NCBI GenBank assembly: GCA_964036045.1
Contig: OZ038399.1
Span: 20,419,670-20,483,669, forward strand
Source of the DNA: Eutreptiella sp. 'Long Island Sound 2002'
Lineage: Eukaryota > Euglenozoa > Euglenophyceae > Eutreptiales > Eutreptiaceae
Length of the DNA: 64,000 bases
Reading direction: 5' to 3'
The translations under genes were made by a program, and so were the position numbers. The notes below the pieces were generated by a model. It was not told the origin of the DNA, did not search any database, and saw only the letters and a list, made by a program, of their open reading frames with translations. Positions 1-14,979 of the stretch are shown here, one piece after another. The stretch's first letter is position 1; every line of letters begins with the position of its first letter.

Positions 1-182
1 CGACGTGGTTCGTATGGTACACGAACAGCATGATGCAGCTTGTTCTGGCCGGAGGGTTGAGTGGTTGTGATATGGGCAATACCAATTTGAAATGGTCATT
101 GTGCGGGCACGCACTGTTCAGTTCAACCTGAAAATAGCGTCCTTCGCGTGCAAGGGAGCCTAAACCTCACATTTGCACACAC

Positions 183-202
183 GGGCAAATTCGGGCAAAT
201 TC
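183..202. repeat. Internal 10-bp direct duplication in each monomer (first instance)
   Basis: GGGCAAATTC occurs twice in tandem at 183-192 and 193-202, and this doublet is kept in nearly all monomers. Occasional copies have GAGCAAATTC or CAGGCAAATTC in the second half. It may reflect how the monomer grew, and it gives a phase marker for aligning monomers. Confidence 0.8.
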
Positions 203-223
203 TCTGCTACACATGCGACGTGG

Positions 224-240
224 TTCGTATGGTACACGAA
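224..240. other. Conserved dyad in the satellite monomer (first clear instance)
   Basis: TTCGTATGGTACACGAA has 5-bp inverted arms (TTCGT / ACGAA) around a 7-bp centre that includes GGTAC. It recurs at the same phase in most monomers, with the common variants ACACTAAC, ACGCGAAC and TTCATATG weakening one arm. A second small dyad, GTGC-GG-GCAC, lies about 100 bp further on in each monomer. These are the most regular inverted repeats in the unit and are candidate protein-binding boxes. Function is inference only, and it does not match the CENP-B box. Confidence 0.5.
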
Positions 241-3200
241 CAGCATGATGCACCTTGTTTTGACCAGGGGGTTGAGTGGTCGAGATATGGGCAACACCAA
301 TTTGAAATGGGCATTGTGCGGGCACGTACTGTTCAGTTCAACCTGAAAATAGCGTCACTCGTGTGCAAGGGAGCCTGAACCTCACATTTGCACACACGGG
401 CAAATTCGGGCAAATTCTCTGCTACATGTGCGAGGTGGTTCGTATGGTACATGAACATCATCATGCACCTTGTTTTGACCAGGGGGTTGAGTGGTCGAGA
501 TATGGGCAACACCAATTTGAAATGGGCATTGTGCGGGCACGTACTGTTCAGTTCAACCTGAAAATAGCGTCACTCGTGTGCAAGGGAGCCTGAACCTCAC
601 ATTTGCACACACGGGCAAATTCGGGCAAATTCTCTGCTACATGTGCGAGGTGGTTCGTATGGTACACGAACATCATGATGCACCTTGTTTTGACCAGGGG
701 GTTGAGTGGTCGAGATATGGGCAATACCAATTTGGAATGGTCATTGTGCGGGCACGCACTGTTCAGTTCAACCTGAAAATAGCGTCCTTCACGTGCAAGG
801 GAGCCTAAACCTCACATTTGCACACACGGGCAAATTCGGGCAAATACTCTGCTATACGTGCGACGTGGTTCGTATGGTACACGAACAGCATGATGCAGCT
901 TGTTCTGGCCGGAGGATTGAGTGGTTGTGATATGGGCAATACCAATTTGAAATGGGCATTGTGCGGGCACGCACTGTTCAGTTCAACCTGAAAATAGCGT
1001 CCTTCACGTGCAAGGGAGCCTAAACCTCACATTTGCACACACGGGCAAATTCGGGCAAATTCTCTGCTACATGTGCGAGGTGGTTCGTATGGTACATGAA
1101 CATCATCATGCACCTTGTTTTGACCAGGGGGTTGAGTGGTCGAGATATGGGCAACACCAATTTGAAATGGGCATTGTGCGGGCACGTACTGTTCAGTTCA
1201 ACCTGAAAATAGCGTCACTCGTGTGCAAGGGAGCCTGAACCTCACATTTGCACACACGGGCAAATTCGGGCAAATTCTCTGCTACATGTGCGAGGTGGTT
1301 CGTATGGTACACGAACATCATGATGCACCTTGTTTTGACCAGGGGGTTGAGTGGTCGAGATATGGGCAATACCAATTTGAAATCGGCATTGTGCAGGCAC
1401 GTACTGTTCGGTTCAACCTGGAAATAAGGTTATTCGCGTGCAAGGGAGCCTGAACCTCACATTTGCGCACACGGGCAAATTCGGGCAATTTCTCTGCTAC
1501 ACGTGCGGGGTGGTTCGTATGGTACACGAACATCATGATGCACCTTGTTTTGGCCGGAGGGTTGAGTGGTTGTGATATGGGCAATACCAATTTGAAATCG
1601 GCATTGTGCGGGCACGTACTGTTCGGTTCAACCTGGAAATAAGGTTATTCGCGTGCAAGGGAGCCTGAACCTCACATTTGCGCACACGGGCAAATTCGGG
1701 CAAATTCTCTGCTACGTGTGCGAGGTGGTTCGTATGGTACACGAACATCATGATGCACCTTGTTTTGACCAGGGGGTTGAGTGGTCGAGATATGGGCAAT
1801 ACCAATTTGGAATGGTCATTGTGCGGGCACGCACTGTTCAGTTCAACCTGAAAATAGCGTCCTTCACGTGCAAGGGAGCCTAAACCTCACATTTGCACAC
1901 ACGGGCAAATTCGGGCAAATTCTCTGCTATACGTGCGACGTGGTTCGTATGGTACACGAACAGCATGATGCAGGTTGTTCTGGCCGGAGGGTTGAGTGGT
2001 TGTGATATGGGCAATACCAATTTGAAATGGGCATTGTGCGGGCACGTACTGTGAAGTTCAACCTGAAAATGAGGTTATTCGCGTGCAAGGGAGCCTGAAC
2101 CTCACATTTGCGCACACGGGCAAATTCGGGCAAATTCTCTGCTACACGTGCGGGGTGGTTCGTATGGTACACGAACATCATGATGCACCTTGTTTTGGCC
2201 AGAGGGTTGAGTGGTCGAGATATGGGCAATACCAATTTGAAATGGTCATTGTGCGGGCACGCACTGTTCAGTTCAACCTGAAAATAGCGTCCTTCGCGTG
2301 CCGGGGAGCCTAAGCCGCACATTTCCACACACGGGCGAATTCGGGCAAATTCTCTGCTACATGTGCGAGGTGGTTCGTATGGTACACGAACATCATGATG
2401 CACCTTGTTTTGACCAGGGGGTTGAGTGGTCGAGATATGGGCAATACCAATTTGGAATGGTCATTGTGCGGGCACGCACTGTTCAATTCAACCTGGAAAT
2501 AGCGTCCTTCGCGTGCAAGGGAGCCTAAACCTCACATTTGCACACACGGGCAAATTCGGGCAAATTCTCTGCTACACGTGCGATGTGGTTCGTATGGTAC
2601 ACGAACAACATGCTGCAGCTTGTTCTGGCCAGAGGGTTAAGTGGTCGAGATATGGGCAATACCAATTTGAAATCGGCATTGTGCGGGCACGTACTGTTCG
2701 GTTCAACCTGGAAATAAGGTTATTCGCGTGCAAGGGAGCCTGAACCTCACATTTGCGCACACGGGCAAATTCGGGCAAATTCACTGCTACACGTGCGACG
2801 TGGTTCGTATGGTACGCGAACATCATGATGCACCTTGTTTTGGCCAGAGGGTTGGGTGGTCGAGATATGGGCAATACCAATTTGAAATGGTCATTGTGCG
2901 GGCACGCACTGTTCAGTTCAACCTGAAAATAGCGTCCTTCACGTGCAAGGGAGCCCAAACCTCACATTTGCACACACGGGCAAATTCAGGCAAATTCTTT
3001 GCTACACGTGCGACGTGGTTCATATGGTACACGAACAGCATGATGCAGCTTGTTCTGGCCCGAGGGTTGAGTGGTCGAGATATGGGCAATACCAATTTGA
3101 AATGGGCATTGTGCGGGCACGTACTGTGAAGTTCAACCTGAAAATAGCGTCATTCGCGTGCAAGGGAGCCTAAAGCCCAGATTTGCGCACACGGGCAAAT

Positions 3201-6159
3201 TTGGGCAAATTCTCTGCTACACGTGCGATGTGGTTCGTATGGTACACGAACAACATGCTGCAGCTTGTTCTGGCCAGAGGGTTAAGTGGTCGAGATATGG
3301 GCAATACCAATTTGAAATCGGCATTGTGCGGGCACGTACTGTTCGGTTCAACCTGGAAATAAGGTTATTCGCGTGCAAGGGAGCCTGAACCTCACATTTG
3401 CGCGCACGGGCAAATTCGGGCAAATTCTCTGCTACACGTGCGATGTGGTTCGTATGGTACACGAACATCATGATGCACCTTGTTTTGGCCAGAGGGTTGG
3501 GTGGTCGAGATATGGGCAATACCAATTTGAAATGGTCATTGTGCGGGCACGCACTGTTCAGCTCAACCTGAAAATAGCGTCCTTCACGTGCAAGGGAGCC
3601 CAAACCTCACATTTGCACACACGGGCAAATTCGGGCAAATTCTTTGCTACACGTGCGACGTGGTTCATATGGTACACGAACAGCATGATGCACCTTGTTT
3701 TGGCCAGAGGGTTGAGTGGTCGAGATATGGGCAATACCAATTTGAAATGGGCATTGTGCGGGCACGTACTGTGAAGTTCAACCTGAAAATAGCGTCATTC
3801 GCGTGCAAGGGAGCCTAAAGCCCAGATTCGCGCACACGGGCTAATTCGGGCAAATTCTCTGCTACATGTGCGATGTGGTTCGTATGGTACACGAACAACA
3901 TGATGCAGCTTGTTCTGGCCAGAGGGTTACGTGGTCGAGATATGGGCAATACCAATTTGAAATCGGCATTGTGCGGGCACGTACTGTTCGGTTCAACCTG
4001 GAAATAAGGTTATTCGCGTGCAAGGGAGCCTGAACCTCACATTTGCGCACACGGGCAAATTCGGGCAAATTCTCTGCTACACGTGCGGGGTGGTTCGTAT
4101 GGTACACGAACATCATGATGCACCTTGTTTTGGCCAGAGGGTTGAGTGGTCGAGATATGGGCAATACCAATTTGAAATGGTCATTGTGCGGGCACGCACT
4201 GTTCAGATCAACCTGAAAATAGCGTCCTTCGCGTGCAAGGGAGCCTAAACCTCACATTTGCACACACGGGCAAATTCGGGCAAATTCTCTGCTACACGTG
4301 CGACGTGGTTCATATGGTACGCGAACAGCATGATGCACCTTGTTCTGGCCGGAGGGTTGAGTGGTTGTGATATGGGCAATACCAATTTGCAATGGTCATT
4401 GTGCGGGCACGCACTGTTCAGTTCAACCTAAAAATAGCGTCCTTCACGTGCAAGGGAGCCTAAACCTCACATTTGCACACACGGGCAAATTCGGGCAAAT
4501 TCTCTGCTACACGTGCGATGTGGTTCGTATGGTACACGAACAACATGCTGCAGCTTGTTCTGGCCAGAGGGTTAAGTAGTCGAGATATGGGCAATACCAA
4601 TTTGAAATCGGCATTGTGCGGGCATGTACTGTTCGGTTCAACCTGGAAATAAGGTTATTCGCGTGCAAGGGAGCCTGAACCTCACATTTGCGCACACGGG
4701 CAAATTCGGGCAAATTCTCTGCTACACGTGCGACGTGGTTCGTATGGTACACGAACAGCGTGATGCACCTTGTTTTGACCAGGGGGTTGAGTGGTCGAGA
4801 TATGGGCAATACCAATTTGGAATGGTCATTGTGCGGGCACGCACTGTTCAGTTCAACCTGAAAATAGCGTCCTTCACGTGCAAGGGAGCCTAAACCTCAC
4901 ATTTGCACACACGGGCAAATTCGAGCAAATTCTCTGCTACAGCTGCGACGTGGTTCGTATGGTACACGAACAGCATGATGCAGCTTGTTCTGGCCAGAGG
5001 GTTGAGTGGTCGCGATATGGGCAACACCAATTTGAAATGGGCATTGTGCGGGCACGTACTGTTCAGTTCAACCTGAAAATAGCGTCAGTCGTGTGCAAGG
5101 GAGCCTGAACCTCACATTTGCACACACGGGCAAATTCGGGCAATTTCTCTGCTACATGTGCGAGGTGGTTCGTATGGTACACGAACATCATGATGCACCT
5201 TGTTTTGACGAGGGGTTGAGTGGTCGAGATATGGGCAATACCAATTTGGAATGGTCATTGTGCGGGCACGCACTGTTCAGTTCAACCTGAAAATAGCGTC
5301 CTTCACGTGCAAGGGAGCCCAAACCTCACATTTGCACACACGGGCAAATTCGGGCAAATTCTCTGCTACACGTGCGACCTGGTTCATATGGTACACGAAC
5401 AGCATGATGCAGCTTGTTCTGGCCCGAGGGTTGAGTGGTCGAGATATGGGCAATACCAATTTGAAATCGGCATTGTGCGGGCACGTACTGTTTGGTTCAA
5501 CCTGGAAATAAGGTTATTCGCGTGCAAGGGAGCCTGAACCTCACATTTGCGCACACGGGCAAATTCGGGCAAATTCTCTGCTACACGTGCGGGGTGGTTC
5601 GTATGGTACACGAACATCATGATGCACCTTGTTTTGGCCGGAGGGTTGAGTGGTTGTGATATGGGCAATACCAATTTGAAATGGGCATTGTGCGGGCACG
5701 TACTGTTCAGTTCAACCTAAAAATAGCGTCATTCGCGTGCAAGGGAGCCTAAAGCCCAGATTTGCGCACACGGGCAAATTTGGGCAAATTCTCTGCTACA
5801 CGTGCGATGTGGTTCGTATGGTACACGAACAACATGCTGCAGCTTGTTCTGGCCAGAGGGTTAAGTGGTCGAGATATGGGCAATACCAATTTGAAATCGG
5901 CATTGTGCGGGCACGTACTGTTCGGTTCAACCTGGAAATAAGGTTATTCGCGTGCAAGGGAGCCTGAACCTCACATTTGCGCACACGGGCAAATTCGGGC
6001 AAATTCTCTGCTACACGTGCGGGGTGGTTCGTATGGTACACGAACATCATGATGCACCTTGTTTTGGCCAGAGGGTTGAGTGGTCGAGATATGGGCAATA
6101 CCAATTTGAAATGGGCATTGTGCGGGCACGTACTGTGGAGTTCAACCTGAAAATAGCGT

Positions 6160-9100
6160 CATTCGCGTGCAAGGGAGCCTAAAGCCCAGATTTGCGCAAA
6201 CGGGCAAATTCGGGCAAATTCTCTGCTACATGTGCGATGTGGTTCGTATGGTACACGAACAACATGATGCAGCTTGTTCTGGCCAGAGGGTTAAGTGGTC
6301 GAGATATGGGCAATACCAATTTGAAATCGGCATTGTGCGGGCACGTACTGTTCGGTTCAACCTAGAAATAAGGTTATTCGCGTGCAAGGGAGCCCGAACC
6401 TCACATTTGCGCACACGGGCAAATTCGGGCAAATTCTCTGCTACATGTGCGGGGTGGTTCGTATGGTACACGAACATCATGATGCACCTTGTTTTGGCCA
6501 GAGGGTTGAGTGGTCGAGATATGGGCAATACCAATTTGAAATGGTCATTGTGCGGGCACGCACTGTTCAGATCAACCTGAAAATAGCGTCCTTCGCGTGC
6601 AAGGGAGCCTAAACCTCACATTTGCACACACGGGCAAATTCGGGCAAATGCTCTGCTACACGTGCGACGTGGTTCATATGGTACGCGAACAGCATGATGC
6701 ACCTTGTTCTGGCCGGAGGGTTGAGTGGTTGTGATATGGGCAATACCAATTTGGAATGGTCATTGTGCGGGCACGCACTGTTCAGTTCAACCTAAAAATA
6801 GCGTCCTTCACGTGCAAGGGAGCCTAAACCTCACATTTGCACACACGGGCAAATTCAGGCAAGTTCTCTGCTACACGTGCGATGTGGGTCGTATGGTACA
6901 CGACCAACATGCCGCAGCTTGTTCTGGCCAGAGGGTTAAGTGGTCGAGATATGGGCAATACCAATTTGAAATCGGCATTGTGCGGGCACGTACTGTTCGG
7001 TTCAACCCTGAAATAAGGTTATTCGCGTGCAAGGGAGCCTGAACCTCACATTTGCGCACACGGGCAAATTCGGGCAAATTCTCTGCTACACGTGCGACGT
7101 GGTTCGTATGGTACACGAACAGCATGATGCAGCTTGTTCTGGCCAGAGGGTTGAGTGGTCGCGATATGGGCAACACCAATTTGAAATGGGCATTGTGCGG
7201 GCACGTACTGTTCAGTTCAACCTGAAAATAGCGTCACTCGTGTGCAAGGGAGCCTGAACCTCACATTTGCACACACGGGCAAATTCGGGCAAATTCTCTG
7301 CTACATGTGCGAGGTGGTTCGTATGGTACACGAACATCATGATGCACCTTGTTTTGACCAGGGGGTTGAGTGGTCGAGATATGGGCAATACCAATTTGGA
7401 ATGGTCATTGTGCGGGCACGCACTGTTCAGTTCAACCTGAAAATAGCGTCCTTCACGTGCAAGGGAGCCTAAACCTCACATTTGCACACACGGGCAAATT
7501 CGGGCAAATTCTCTGCTACACGTGCGACGTGGTTCGTATGGTACACGAACAGCATGATGCAGCTTCTTCTGGCAGGAGGGTTGAGTGGTTGTGATATGGC
7601 AATACCAATTTGAAATGGGCATTGTGCGGGCACGTACTGTGAAGTTCAACCTGAAAATAGCGTCATTCGCGTGCAAGGGAGCCTAAAGCCCAGATTTGCG
7701 CACACGGGCAAATTCGGGCAAATTCTCTGCTACATGTGCGATGTGGTTCGTATGGTACACGAACAACATGCTGCAGCTTGTTCTGGCCAGAGGGTTAAGT
7801 GGTCGAGATATGGGCAATACCAATTTGAAATCGGCATTGTGCGGGCACGTACTGTTCGGTTCAACCTAGAAATAAGGTTATTCGCGTGCAAGGGAGCCCG
7901 AACCTCACATTTGCGCACACGGGCAAATTCGGGCAAATTCTCTGCTACATGTGCGGGGTGGTTCGTATGGTACACGAACATCATGATGCACCTTGTTTTG
8001 GCCAGAGGGTTGAGTGGTCGAGATATGGGCAATACCAATTTGAAATGGTCATTGTGCGGGCACGCACTGTTCAGATCAACCTGAAAATAGCGTCCTTCGC
8101 GTGCAAGGGAGCCTAAACCTCACATTTGCACACACGGGCAAATTCGGGCAAATGCTCTGCTACACGTGCGACGTGGTTCATATGGTACGCGAACAGCATG
8201 ATGCACCTTGTTCTGGCCGGAGGGTTGAGTGGTTGTGATATGGGCAATACCAATTTGGAATGGTCATTGTGCGGGCACGCACTGTTCAGTTCAACCTAAA
8301 AATAGCGTCCTTCACGTGCAAGGGAGCCTAAACCTCACATTTGCACACACGGGCAAATTCAGGCAAGTTCTCTGCTACACGTGCGATGTGGTTCGTATGG
8401 TACACGACCAACATGCTGCAGCTTGTTCTGGCCAGAGGGTTAAGTGGTCGAGATATGGGCAATACCAATTTGAAATCGGCATTGTGCGGGCACGTACTGT
8501 TCGGTTCAACCCTGAAATAAGGTTATTCGCGTGCAAGGGAGCCTGAACCTCACATTTGCGCACACGGGCAAATTCGGGCAAATTCTCTGCTACACGTGCG
8601 ACGTGGTTCGTATGGTACACGAACAGCATGATGCAGCTTGTTCTGGCCAGAGGGTTGAGTGGTCGCGATATGGGCAACACCAATTTGAAATGGGCATTGT
8701 GCGGGCACGTACTGTTCAGTTCAACCTGAAAATAGCGTCACTCGTGTGCAAGGGAGCCTGAACCTCACATTTGCACACACGGGCAAATTCGGGCAAATTC
8801 TCTGCTACATGTGCGAGGTGGTTCGTATGGTACACGAACATCATGATGCACCTTGTTTTGACCAGGGGGTTGAGTGGTCGAGATATGGGCAATACCAATT
8901 TGGAATGGTCATTGTGCGGGCACGCACTGTTCAGTTCAACCTGAAAATAGCGTCCTTCACGTGCAAGGGAGCCTAAACCTCACATTTGCACACACGGGCA
9001 AATTCGGGCAAATTCTCTGCTACACGTGCGACGTGGTTCGTATGGTACACGAACAGCATGATGCAGCTTCTTCTGGCAGGAGGGTTGAGTGGTTGTGATA

Positions 9101-9174
9101 TGGCAATACCAATTTGAAATGGGCATTGTGCGGGCACGTACTGTGAAGTTCAACCTGAAAATAGCGTCATTCGC
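6160..9174. repeat. 7-monomer higher-order duplication (1504-bp unit, two copies)
   Basis: Monomer variants in 6160-7670 recur in the same order at 7664-9174 with a constant offset of 1504 bp (seven monomers, one carrying a 1-bp deletion). The shared order includes the 1-bp deletion type (GATATGGCAATACC). I saw only a few substitutions between copies, for example near 6259/7763 and 6886/8390. This indicates recent unequal exchange or amplification of a 7-mer block. Confidence 0.85.
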
Positions 9175-12100
9175 GTGCAAGGGAGCCTAAAGCCCAGATT
9201 TGCGCACACGGGCAAATTCGGGCAAATTCTCTGCTACACGTGCGACGTGGTTCGTATGGTACACGAACAGCATGATGCAGCTTCTTCTGGCAGGAGGGTT
9301 GAGTGGTTGTGATATGGCAATACCAATTTGAAATGGGCATTGTGCGGGCACGTACTGTGAAGTTCAACCTGAAAATAGCGTCATTCGCGTGCAAGGGAGC
9401 CTAAAGCCCAGATTTGCGCACACGGGCAAATTCGGGCAAATTCTCTGCTACATGTGCGAGGTGGCTCGTATGGTACACGAACAGCATGATGCAGCTTGTT
9501 CTGGCCGGAGGGTTGAGTGGTTGGGATATGGGCAATACCAATTTGAAATGGGCATTGTGCGGGCACGTACTGTGAAGTTCAACGTGAAAATAGCGTCATT
9601 CGCGTGCAAGGGAGCCTAAAGCCCACATTTGCGCACACGGGCAAATTCGGGCAAATTCTCTGCTACACGTGCGACGTGGTTCGTATGGTACACTAACAGC
9701 ATGATGCAGCTTGTTCTGGCCAGAGGGTTGGGTGGTCGCGATATGGGCAATACCAATTTGAAATCGGCATTGTGCGGGCACGTACTGTTCAGTTCAACCT
9801 GAAAATAGCGTCCTTCGCGTGCAAGGGAGCCTAAACCTCACATTTGCACACACGGGCAAATTCGAGCAAATTCTCTGCTACAGGTGCGACGTGGTTCGTA
9901 TGGTACGCGAACAGCATGATGCACCTTGTTCTGGCCGGAGGGTTGAGTGGTTGTGATATGGGCAATACCAATTTGAAATGGGCATTGTGCGGGCACGTAC
10001 TGTTCAGTTCAACCTGAAAATAGCGTCAGTCGTGTGCAAGGGAGCCTGAACCTCACATTTGCACACACGGGCAAATTCGGGCAAATTCTCTGCTACATGT
10101 GCGAGGTGGTTCGTATGGTACACGAACATCATGATGCACCTTGTTTTGACCAGGGGGTTGAGTGGTCGAGATATGGGCAATACCAATTTGGAATGGGCAT
10201 TGTGCGGGCACGTACTGTTCGGTTCAACCTGAAAATAGCGTCCTTCACGTGCAAGGGAGCCTAAACCTCACATTTGCACACACGGGCAAATTCGGGCAAA
10301 TTCTCTGCTACACGTGCGGGGTGGTTCGTATGGTACACGAACATCATGATGCACCTTGTTTCGGCCAGAGGGTTGAGTGGTCGAGATATGGGCAATACCA
10401 ATTTGAAATGGTAATTGTGCGGGCACGCACTGTTCAAATCAACCTGAAAATAGCGTCCTTCGCGTGCAAGGGAGCCTAAACCTCACATTTGCACACACGG
10501 GCAAATTCGGGCAAATTCTCTGCTACACGTGCGACGTGGTTCATATGGTACGCGAACAGCATGATGCACCTTGTTCTGGCCGGAGGGTTGAGTGGTTGTG
10601 ATATGGGCAATACCAATTTGGAATGGTCATTGTGCGGGCACGCACTGTTCAGTTCAACCTAAAAATAGCGTCCTTCACGTGCAAGGGAGCCTAAACCTCA
10701 CATTTGCACACACGGGCAAATTCGGGCAAATTCTCTGCTACACGTGCGATGTGGTTCGTATGGTACACGAACAACATGCTGCAGCTTGTTCTGGCCAGAG
10801 GGTTAAGTGGTCGAGATATGGGCAATACCAATTTGAAATCGGCATTGTGCGGGCACGTACTGTTCGGTTCAACCTGGAAATAAGGTTATTCGCGTGCAAG
10901 GGAGCCTGAACCTCACATTTGCGCACACGGGCAAATTCGGGCAAATTCTCTGCTACACGTGCGACGTGGTTCGTATGGTACACGAACAGCATGATGCAGC
11001 TTGTTCTGGCCAGAGGGTTGAGTGGTCGCGATATGGGCAACACCAATTTGAAATGGGCATTGTGCGGGCACGTACTGTTCAGTTCAACCTGAAAATAGCG
11101 TCCCTCGTGTGCAAGGGAGCCTGAACCTCACATTTGCACACACGGGCAAATTCGGGCAAATTCTCTGCTACATGTGCGAGGTGGTTCGTATGGTACACGA
11201 ACATCATGATGCACCTTGTTTTGACCAGGGGGTTGAGTGGTCGAGATATGGGCAATACCAATTTGGAATGGTCATTGTGCGGGCACGCACTGTTCAGTTC
11301 AACCTGAAAATAGCGTCCTTCACGTGCACGGGAGCGTAAACCTCACATTTGCACACACGGGCAAATTCGGGCAAATTCTCTGCTACACGTGCGACGTGGT
11401 TCGTATGGTACACGAACAGCATGATGCAGCTTCTTCTGGCAGGAGGGTTGAGTGGTTGTGATATGGCAATACCAATTTGAAATGGGCATTGTGTGGGCAC
11501 GTACTGTGAAGTTCAACCTGAAAATAGCGTCATTCGCGTGCAAGGGAGCCTAAAGCCCAGATTTGCGCACACGGGCAAATTCGGGCAAATTCTCTGCTAC
11601 ACGTGCGATGTGGTTCGTATGGTACACGAACAGCATGATGCAGCTTGTTCTGGCCGGAGGGTTGAGTGGTTGGGATATGGGCAATACCAATTTGAAATGG
11701 GGATTGTGCGGGCACGTACTGTGAAGTTCAACCTGAAAATAGCGTCATTCGCGTGCAAGGGAGCCTAAAGCCCACATTTGCGCACACGGGCAAATTCGGG
11801 CAAATTCTCTGCTACACGTGCGACGTGGTTCGTATGGTACACTAACAGCATGATGCAGCTTGTTCTGGCCAGAGGGTTGAGTGGTCGCGATATGGGCAAT
11901 ACCAATTTGAAATCGGCATTGTGCGGGCACGTACTGTTCGGTTCAACCTGAAAATAGCGTCCTTCGCGTGCAAGGGAGCCTAAACCTCACATTTGCACAC
12001 ACGGGCAAATTCGGGGAAATTCTCTGCTACAGGTGCGACGTGGTTCGTATGGTACGCGAACAGCATGATGCACCTTGTTCTGGCCGGAGGGTTGAGTGGT

Positions 12101-14979
12101 TGTGATATGGGCAATACCAATTTGAAATGGGCATTGTGCGGGCACGTACTGTTCAGTTCAACCTGAAAATAGCGTCAGTCGTGTGCAAGGGAGCCTAAAG
12201 CCCAGATTTGCGCACACGGGCAAATTCGGGCAAATTCTCTGCTACACGTGCGATGTGGTTCGTATGGTACACGAACAGCATGATGCAGCTTGTTCTGGCC
12301 GGAGGGTTGAGTGGTTGGGATATGGGCAATACCAATTTGAAATGGGCATTGTGCGGGCACGTACTGTGAAGTTCAACCTGAAAATAGCGTCATTCGCGTG
12401 CAAGGGAGCCTAAAGCCCACATTTGCGCACACGTGCAAATTCGGGCAAATTCTCTGCTACACGTGCGACGTGGTTCGTATGGTACACTAACAGCATGATG
12501 CAGCTTGTTCTGGCCAGAGGGTTGAGTGGTCGCGATATGGGCAATACCAATTTGAAATCGGCATTGTGCGGGCACGTACTGTTCAGTTCAACCTGAAAAT
12601 AGCGTCCTTCACGTGCAAGGGAGCCTAAACCTCACATTTGCACACACGGGCAAATTCGGGCAAATTCTCTGCTACACGTGCGACGTGGTTCGTATGGTAC
12701 ACGAACAGCATGATGCAGCTTCTTCTGGCAGGAGGGTTGAGTGGTTGTGATATGGCAATACCAATTTGAAATGGGCATTGTGCGGGCACGTACTGTGAAG
12801 TTCAACCTGAAAATAGCGTCATTCGCGTGCAAGGGAGCCTAAAGCCCACATTTGCGCACACGGGCAAATTCGGGCAAATTCTCTGCTACACGTGCGATGT
12901 GGTTCGTATGGTACACGAACATCATGATGCAGCTTGTTCTGGCCGGAGGGTTGAGTGGTTGGGATATGGGCAATACCAATTTGAAATGGGCATTGTGCGG
13001 GCACGTACTGTGAAGTTCAACCTGAAAATAGCGTCATTCGCGTGCAAGGGAGCCTAAAGCCCACATTTGCGCACACGGGCAAATTCGGGCAAATTCTCTG
13101 CTACACGTGCGACGTGGTTCGTATGGTACACTAACAGCATGATGCAGCTTGTTCTGGCCAGAGGGTTGAGTGGTCGCGATATGGGCAATACCAATTTGAA
13201 ATCGGCATTGTGCGGGCACGTACTGTTCAGTTCAACCTGAAAATAGCGTCCTTCGCGTGCAAGGGAGCCTAAACCTCACATTTGCACACACGGGCAAATT
13301 CGAGCAAATTCTCTGCTACAGGTGCGACGTGGTTCGTATGGTACGCGAACAGCATGATGCACCTTGTTCTGGCCGGAGGGTTGAGTGGTTGTGATATGGG
13401 CAATACCAATTTGAAATGGGCATTGTGCGGGCACGTACTGTTCAGTTCAACCTGAAAATAGCGTCAGTCGTGTGCAAGGGAGCCTGAACCTCACATTTGC
13501 ACACACGGGCAAATTCGGGCAAATTCTCTGCTACATGTGCGAGGTGGTTCGTATGGTACACGAACATCATGATGCACCTTGTTTTGACCAGGGGGTTGAG
13601 TGGTCGAGATATGGGCAATACCAATTTGGAATGGTCATTGTGCGGGCACGCACTGTTCAGTTCAACCTGAAAATAGCGTCCTTCACGTGCAAGGGAGCCT
13701 AAACCTCACATTTGCACACACGGGCAAATTCGGGCAAATTCTCTGCTACACGTGCGACGTGGTTCGTATGGTACACGAACAGCATGATGCAGCTTCTTCT
13801 GGCAGGAGGGTTGAGTGGTTGTGATATGGGCAATACCAATTTGAAATGGGCATTGTGCGGGCACGTACTGTGAAGTTCAACCTGAAAATAGCGTCATTCG
13901 CGTGCAAGGGAGCCTAAAGCCCAGATTTGCGCACACGGGCAAATTCGGGCAAATTCTCTGCTACACGTGCGATGTGGTTCGTATGGTACACGAACAGCAT
14001 GATGCAGCTTGTTCTGGCCGGAGGGTTGAGTGGTTGGGATATGGGCAATACCAATTTGAAATGGGCATTGTGCGGGCACGTACTGTGAAGTTCAACCTGA
14101 AAATAGCGTCATTCGCGTGCAAGGGAGCCTAAAGCCCACATTTGCGCACACGGGCAAATTCGGGCAAATTCTCTGCTACATGTGCGAGGTGGTTCGTATG
14201 GTACACGAACATCATGATGCACCTTGTTTTGACCAGGGGGTTGAGTGGTCGAGATATGGGCAATACCAATTTGGAATGGTCATTGTGCGGGCACGCACTG
14301 TTCAGTTCAACCTGAAAATAGCGTCCTTCACGTGCAAGGGAGCCTAAACCTCACATTTGCACACACGGGCAAATTCGAGCAAATTCTCTGCTACAGGTGC
14401 GACGTGGTTCGTATGGTACACGAACAGCATGATGCAGCTTGTTCTGGCCAGAGGGTTGAGTGGTCGCGATATGGGCAACACCAAATTGAAATGGGCATTG
14501 TGCGGGCACGTACTGTTCAGTTCAACCTGAAAATAGCGTCAGTCGTGTGCAAGGGAGCCTGAACCTCACATTTGCACACACGGGCAAATTCGGGCAAATT
14601 CTCTGCTACATGTGCGAGGTGGTTCGTATGGTACACGAACATCATGATGCACCTTGTTTTGACCAGGGGGTTGAGTGGTCGAGATATGGGGAATACCAAT
14701 TTGGAATGGTCATTGTGCGGGCACGCACTGTTCAGTTCAACCTGAAAATAGCGTCCTTCACGTGCAAGGGAGCCCAAACCTCACATTTGCACACACGGGC
14801 AAATTCGGGCAAATTCTCTGCTACACGTGCGATGTGGTTCGTATGGTACACGAACAGCATGATGCAGCTTGTTCTGGCCGGAGGGTTGAGTGGTTGGGAT
14901 ATGGGCAATACCAATTTGAAATGGGCATTGTGCGGGCACGTACTGTGAAGTTCAACCTGAAAATAGCGTCCTTCGCGTG

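Noticed and set aside
148-378. A 76-codon frame repeated in nearly every satellite monomer
   Set aside because: It begins at GTG, shifts frame every monomer (215 is not divisible by 3), and is disrupted by ordinary variants in many copies.
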